A program made the position numbers and the translations under genes. The notes under the pieces were generated by a model, which saw nothing but the letters and a program-made list of their open reading frames with translations, was not told the origin of the DNA and did not search any database. From Clostridiaceae bacterium (GTDB lineage Bacteria > Bacillota > Clostridia > Lachnospirales > Lachnospiraceae), in NCBI GenBank assembly GCA_910575435.1, contig CAJTGI010000006.1, positions 203,188 through 267,187 of the forward strand: 64,000 nucleotides of DNA. Reading direction: 5' to 3'. Shown piece by piece: positions 62,649-64,000 of this stretch. The number at the start of each line of letters is the position of its first letter. The stretch's first letter is position 1.

Positions 62649-63482
62649 ATGTATACAGCGTTTAACTTAAAAATTGGTGTTGAGTATTTCAATGATTTCG
62701 ACGATTTATATATTAAAGGAACGAAAAGAAAAGATCAACTCCAAAAGGATTCAAAAACGGAATTGGAAAAATTTATAACATCAGTGGGGCTAATTGACGG
62801 AACAGGGCTTTCTGAAGATTGGTTTCAAACGGTTCAAAGTGATGTTTTTATTTCTCACTCTCATAATGATCAGAAGTTAGCATTTACTGTAGCTGGATGG
62901 CTAACGAAAAAATTTAGATTAAATGTTTTTATGGATGAGGTGATTTGGGGAAGTGCTGATGAATTGTTAAGGACGATAGATAACAAATATTGTTGGAAAT
63001 CTAAAAGTAAAACTTATGACTATAAAAAACGGAATCTTACTACAAGTCACATTCATGCAATGCTTTCTACAGCGATATATTCTGTAATGGATAGAACAGA
63101 AATAGTTATTTTTTTAAATACATCGAAATCATTACCTGATGTTGGAAGTGTTTTGGATGAGGATAGTAAGTACACATTATCACCGTGGATATATCAGGAG
63201 TTGATGGCAACTAAATTATTGCGTATCACTAATTGGTCAGAGTATAGACAAAAGGCATTTTTAGAGCATTCTCAGCCAAAGTATGAATTAGAAAAGTTAA
63301 AAATAGCATATAAAACTCCAGTAGATGATTTAACTTTACTTGATGAGGATAAATTAAATCAGTGGTTAGATAATTATGGTAACAGAGATATGACTCTATA
63401 TGGTGAGTTTTCTTCTGAGATTTCAAGTCATCCTCTTGATTACCTTTATGATATAGTCTTTGAGAAAGAATATGAAAAGTAA
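62649..63482 (+). CDS. thsB2: Thoeris ThsB-type TIR domain protein 2
   Basis: This 277-residue protein has a canonical TIR opening SDVFISHSHNDQKLA (about residues 64-78) and a LNVFMDEVIWGSADELL segment, with the candidate catalytic Glu in SPWIYQELMATKLL (residue 184). The first 60 residues and the last 70 are extra and unlike the upstream TIR gene, so the two TIR proteins are different types rather than a duplication. It has its own GGAGG ribosome-binding site. In Thoeris loci, multiple ThsB proteins can widen the range of phages recognised. Confidence 0.85.
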   Translation: MYTAFNLKIGVEYFNDFDDLYIKGTKRKDQLQKDSKTELEKFITSVGLIDGTGLSEDWFQTVQSDVFISHSHNDQKLAFTVAGWLTKKFRLNVFMDEVIWGSADELLRTIDNKYCWKSKSKTYDYKKRNLTTSHIHAMLSTAIYSVMDRTEIVIFLNTSKSLPDVGSVLDEDSKYTLSPWIYQELMATKLLRITNWSEYRQKAFLEHSQPKYELEKLKIAYKTPVDDLTLLDEDKLNQWLDNYGNRDMTLYGEFSSEISSHPLDYLYDIVFEKEYEK

Positions 63483-63862
63483 TCAATCATAGGAACATTT
63501 TCAATTAGTATATTAGTTGATTTTATACTATAATTATTACAAAAATATATAAATAGCCTAATCAAAGTAAACGGTAGATAGTGAGTACCTATACAAAACT
63601 GGATCAAACCTGTATGATAGGAGAGACTTTCAAGTTTTGTGTAAACTCAAAAAACTGATATAAGATACATTGATAGTTACAAAGAGCAGGAGACCGTTTC
63701 AAGTTTTGTGTAAACTACAAAAACTGATGTAAAATAGTGAATAGTATCAAAGGGCAGAGCTGCCACCTGTGGTTCTGCCCCCACCTGTATTATACAGGTA
63801 TTTCTCTGCATAGTGTCAAGATTTTTTTGCAAATTTAATTTCCACCGTTTGGCAGCCGGTAG
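63483..63862. other. Region between the TIR gene and IS256 transposase end
   Basis: AT-rich first part, then the duplicated IS end (separate entry) and a hairpin GGGCAGAGCTGCC...GGTTCTGCCC near 63752-63780. No gene visible. Confidence 0.5.
63615..63755. repeat. Two tandem copies of an IS256-like terminal repeat
   Basis: The ends GAGACTTTCAAGTTTTGTGTAAACTC (about 63623-63648) and GAGACCGTTTCAAGTTTTGTGTAAACTAC (about 63690-63718) lie 68 bp apart in the same orientation, each followed by AAAACTGAT(A/G)TAA. The TTTCAAGTTTTGTGTAAACT core is the kind of terminal repeat found in IS256-family elements. Confidence 0.7.
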
Positions 63863-64000
63863 TCAGCCGGCTATGATATCAGACAGAAGTTCTCCCTCCG
63901 GTTTGGAGAGGTGATCCATGTTCATGTAACGACGGGTTCCCCATTGGGTCCCGGCTACATGGCGCAGTCTGGCACATACCAGCATCAAAGCACTCTGACC
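63690..64000 (-). mobile_element. IS256-family insertion sequence, one end
   Basis: The element starts at the terminal repeat at 63690 and runs out of the window; it includes the transposase C-terminus. A second terminal repeat at 63623 shows either a nested older copy or a local duplication. Confidence 0.75.
63863..64000 (-). CDS. IS256-family transposase, C-terminal part
   Basis: On the minus strand the last 45 codons of a transposase are visible, ending in TGA at 63865-63863. The segment includes LMLVCARLRHVAGTQWGTRR and YMNMDHLSKPEGELLSDIIAG, which matches the well-conserved C-terminus of IS256-family mutator-type transposases from Lachnospiraceae. The gene continues past the window edge. 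Together with the end at 63690, it makes an IS copy next to the Thoeris cassette. Confidence 0.85.
   Translation of the reverse strand, partial: GQSALMLVCARLRHVAGTQWGTRRYMNMDHLSKPEGELLSDIIAG

Noticed and set aside
61108..63482. Type I Thoeris
   Set aside because: The effector has membrane helices and a macro-like domain, not the SIR2-SLOG architecture of type I ThsA.

Overview
This window is a chromosomal segment of an anaerobic, spore-forming and probably motile Firmicute, most likely family Lachnospiraceae (a gut Clostridia lineage). The evidence is gene content: a clostridial 2[4Fe-4S] ferredoxin with a DUF1858 protein, a SipL-like DUF3794/LysM spore-coat protein, a SigK-type sigma factor, CwlD, a WG-repeat lipoprotein, a DUF4250 protein, two chemoreceptors and a CheY-like protein. 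Promoters are sigma-A type with about 17-bp spacers, and genes mostly have strong GGAGG ribosome-binding sites. No database search was possible; assignments come from motifs and remembered family architecture.

Layout. 1-1830: end of an unknown gene, then the rpsF-ssb-rpsR operon and its terminator. 2013-3665: ABC exporter pair. 3815-8203: an AT-richer, defence-like three-gene run: AAA ATPase, a small EFKNG-containing protein and a SIR2-TPR protein with twelve near-identical 34-residue repeats. 8556-13432: a pantothenate/CoA cluster (DUF2520 reductase, panB, panC, panD, coaBC) interrupted by a MITE-like element. 14001-15545: membrane chemoreceptor behind a long structured leader. 15776-18528: iron alcohol dehydrogenase, ferredoxin, DUF1858 protein, MecA. 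19229-25547: small unknown protein, GH18 cell-wall protein, cwlD-sua5-degenerate phosphatase-rpiB overlapping run, ilvE. 25660-33000: SipL-like gene, second chemoreceptor, GNAT, DUF4250, WG lipoprotein, murG. 33157-39061: argC, two exported or membrane proteins, glmS, DUF1292. 39206-42381: type II restriction-modification cassette (REase, C5 methylase, Vsr). 42439-51036: Rpn-like remnant, two AI-2E-family proteins, trmB, DEDD exonuclease, C1 protease, DUF368 lipid carrier transporter, VanZ-like protein. 51204-60045: tRNA-Val and tRNA-Met, ispF, GNAT, icd, MYG1-like, PIN/NYN-like, sigK, cheY-like, yhaM-like, rlmD.

60046-64000 is a clearly foreign, AT-rich segment just downstream of rlmD. It holds a frameshifted and internally deleted serine recombinase, then a three-gene cassette that I read as a type II Thoeris anti-phage system: a two-TM plus macro-domain effector (ThsA type) followed by two different TIR proteins (ThsB types). 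It ends in a partial IS256-family element with a duplicated terminal repeat. The two TIR proteins would make an ADP-ribose-derived signal on infection, and the macro effector would sense it at the membrane.

The window is also rich in intergenic repeats. One family has inverted ends close to GTTACTATTCACAG/CTGTGAATAGTAAC, with two full copies of about 170-190 bp and several solo ends. A second family shares CTCACAAGCAAG...CGGTCCGCTTATCAT. The most interesting points are the defence-like run at 3815-8203, the Thoeris cassette, the structured leader at 13743-13910, and a phosphatase-like protein lacking its catalytic arginine.
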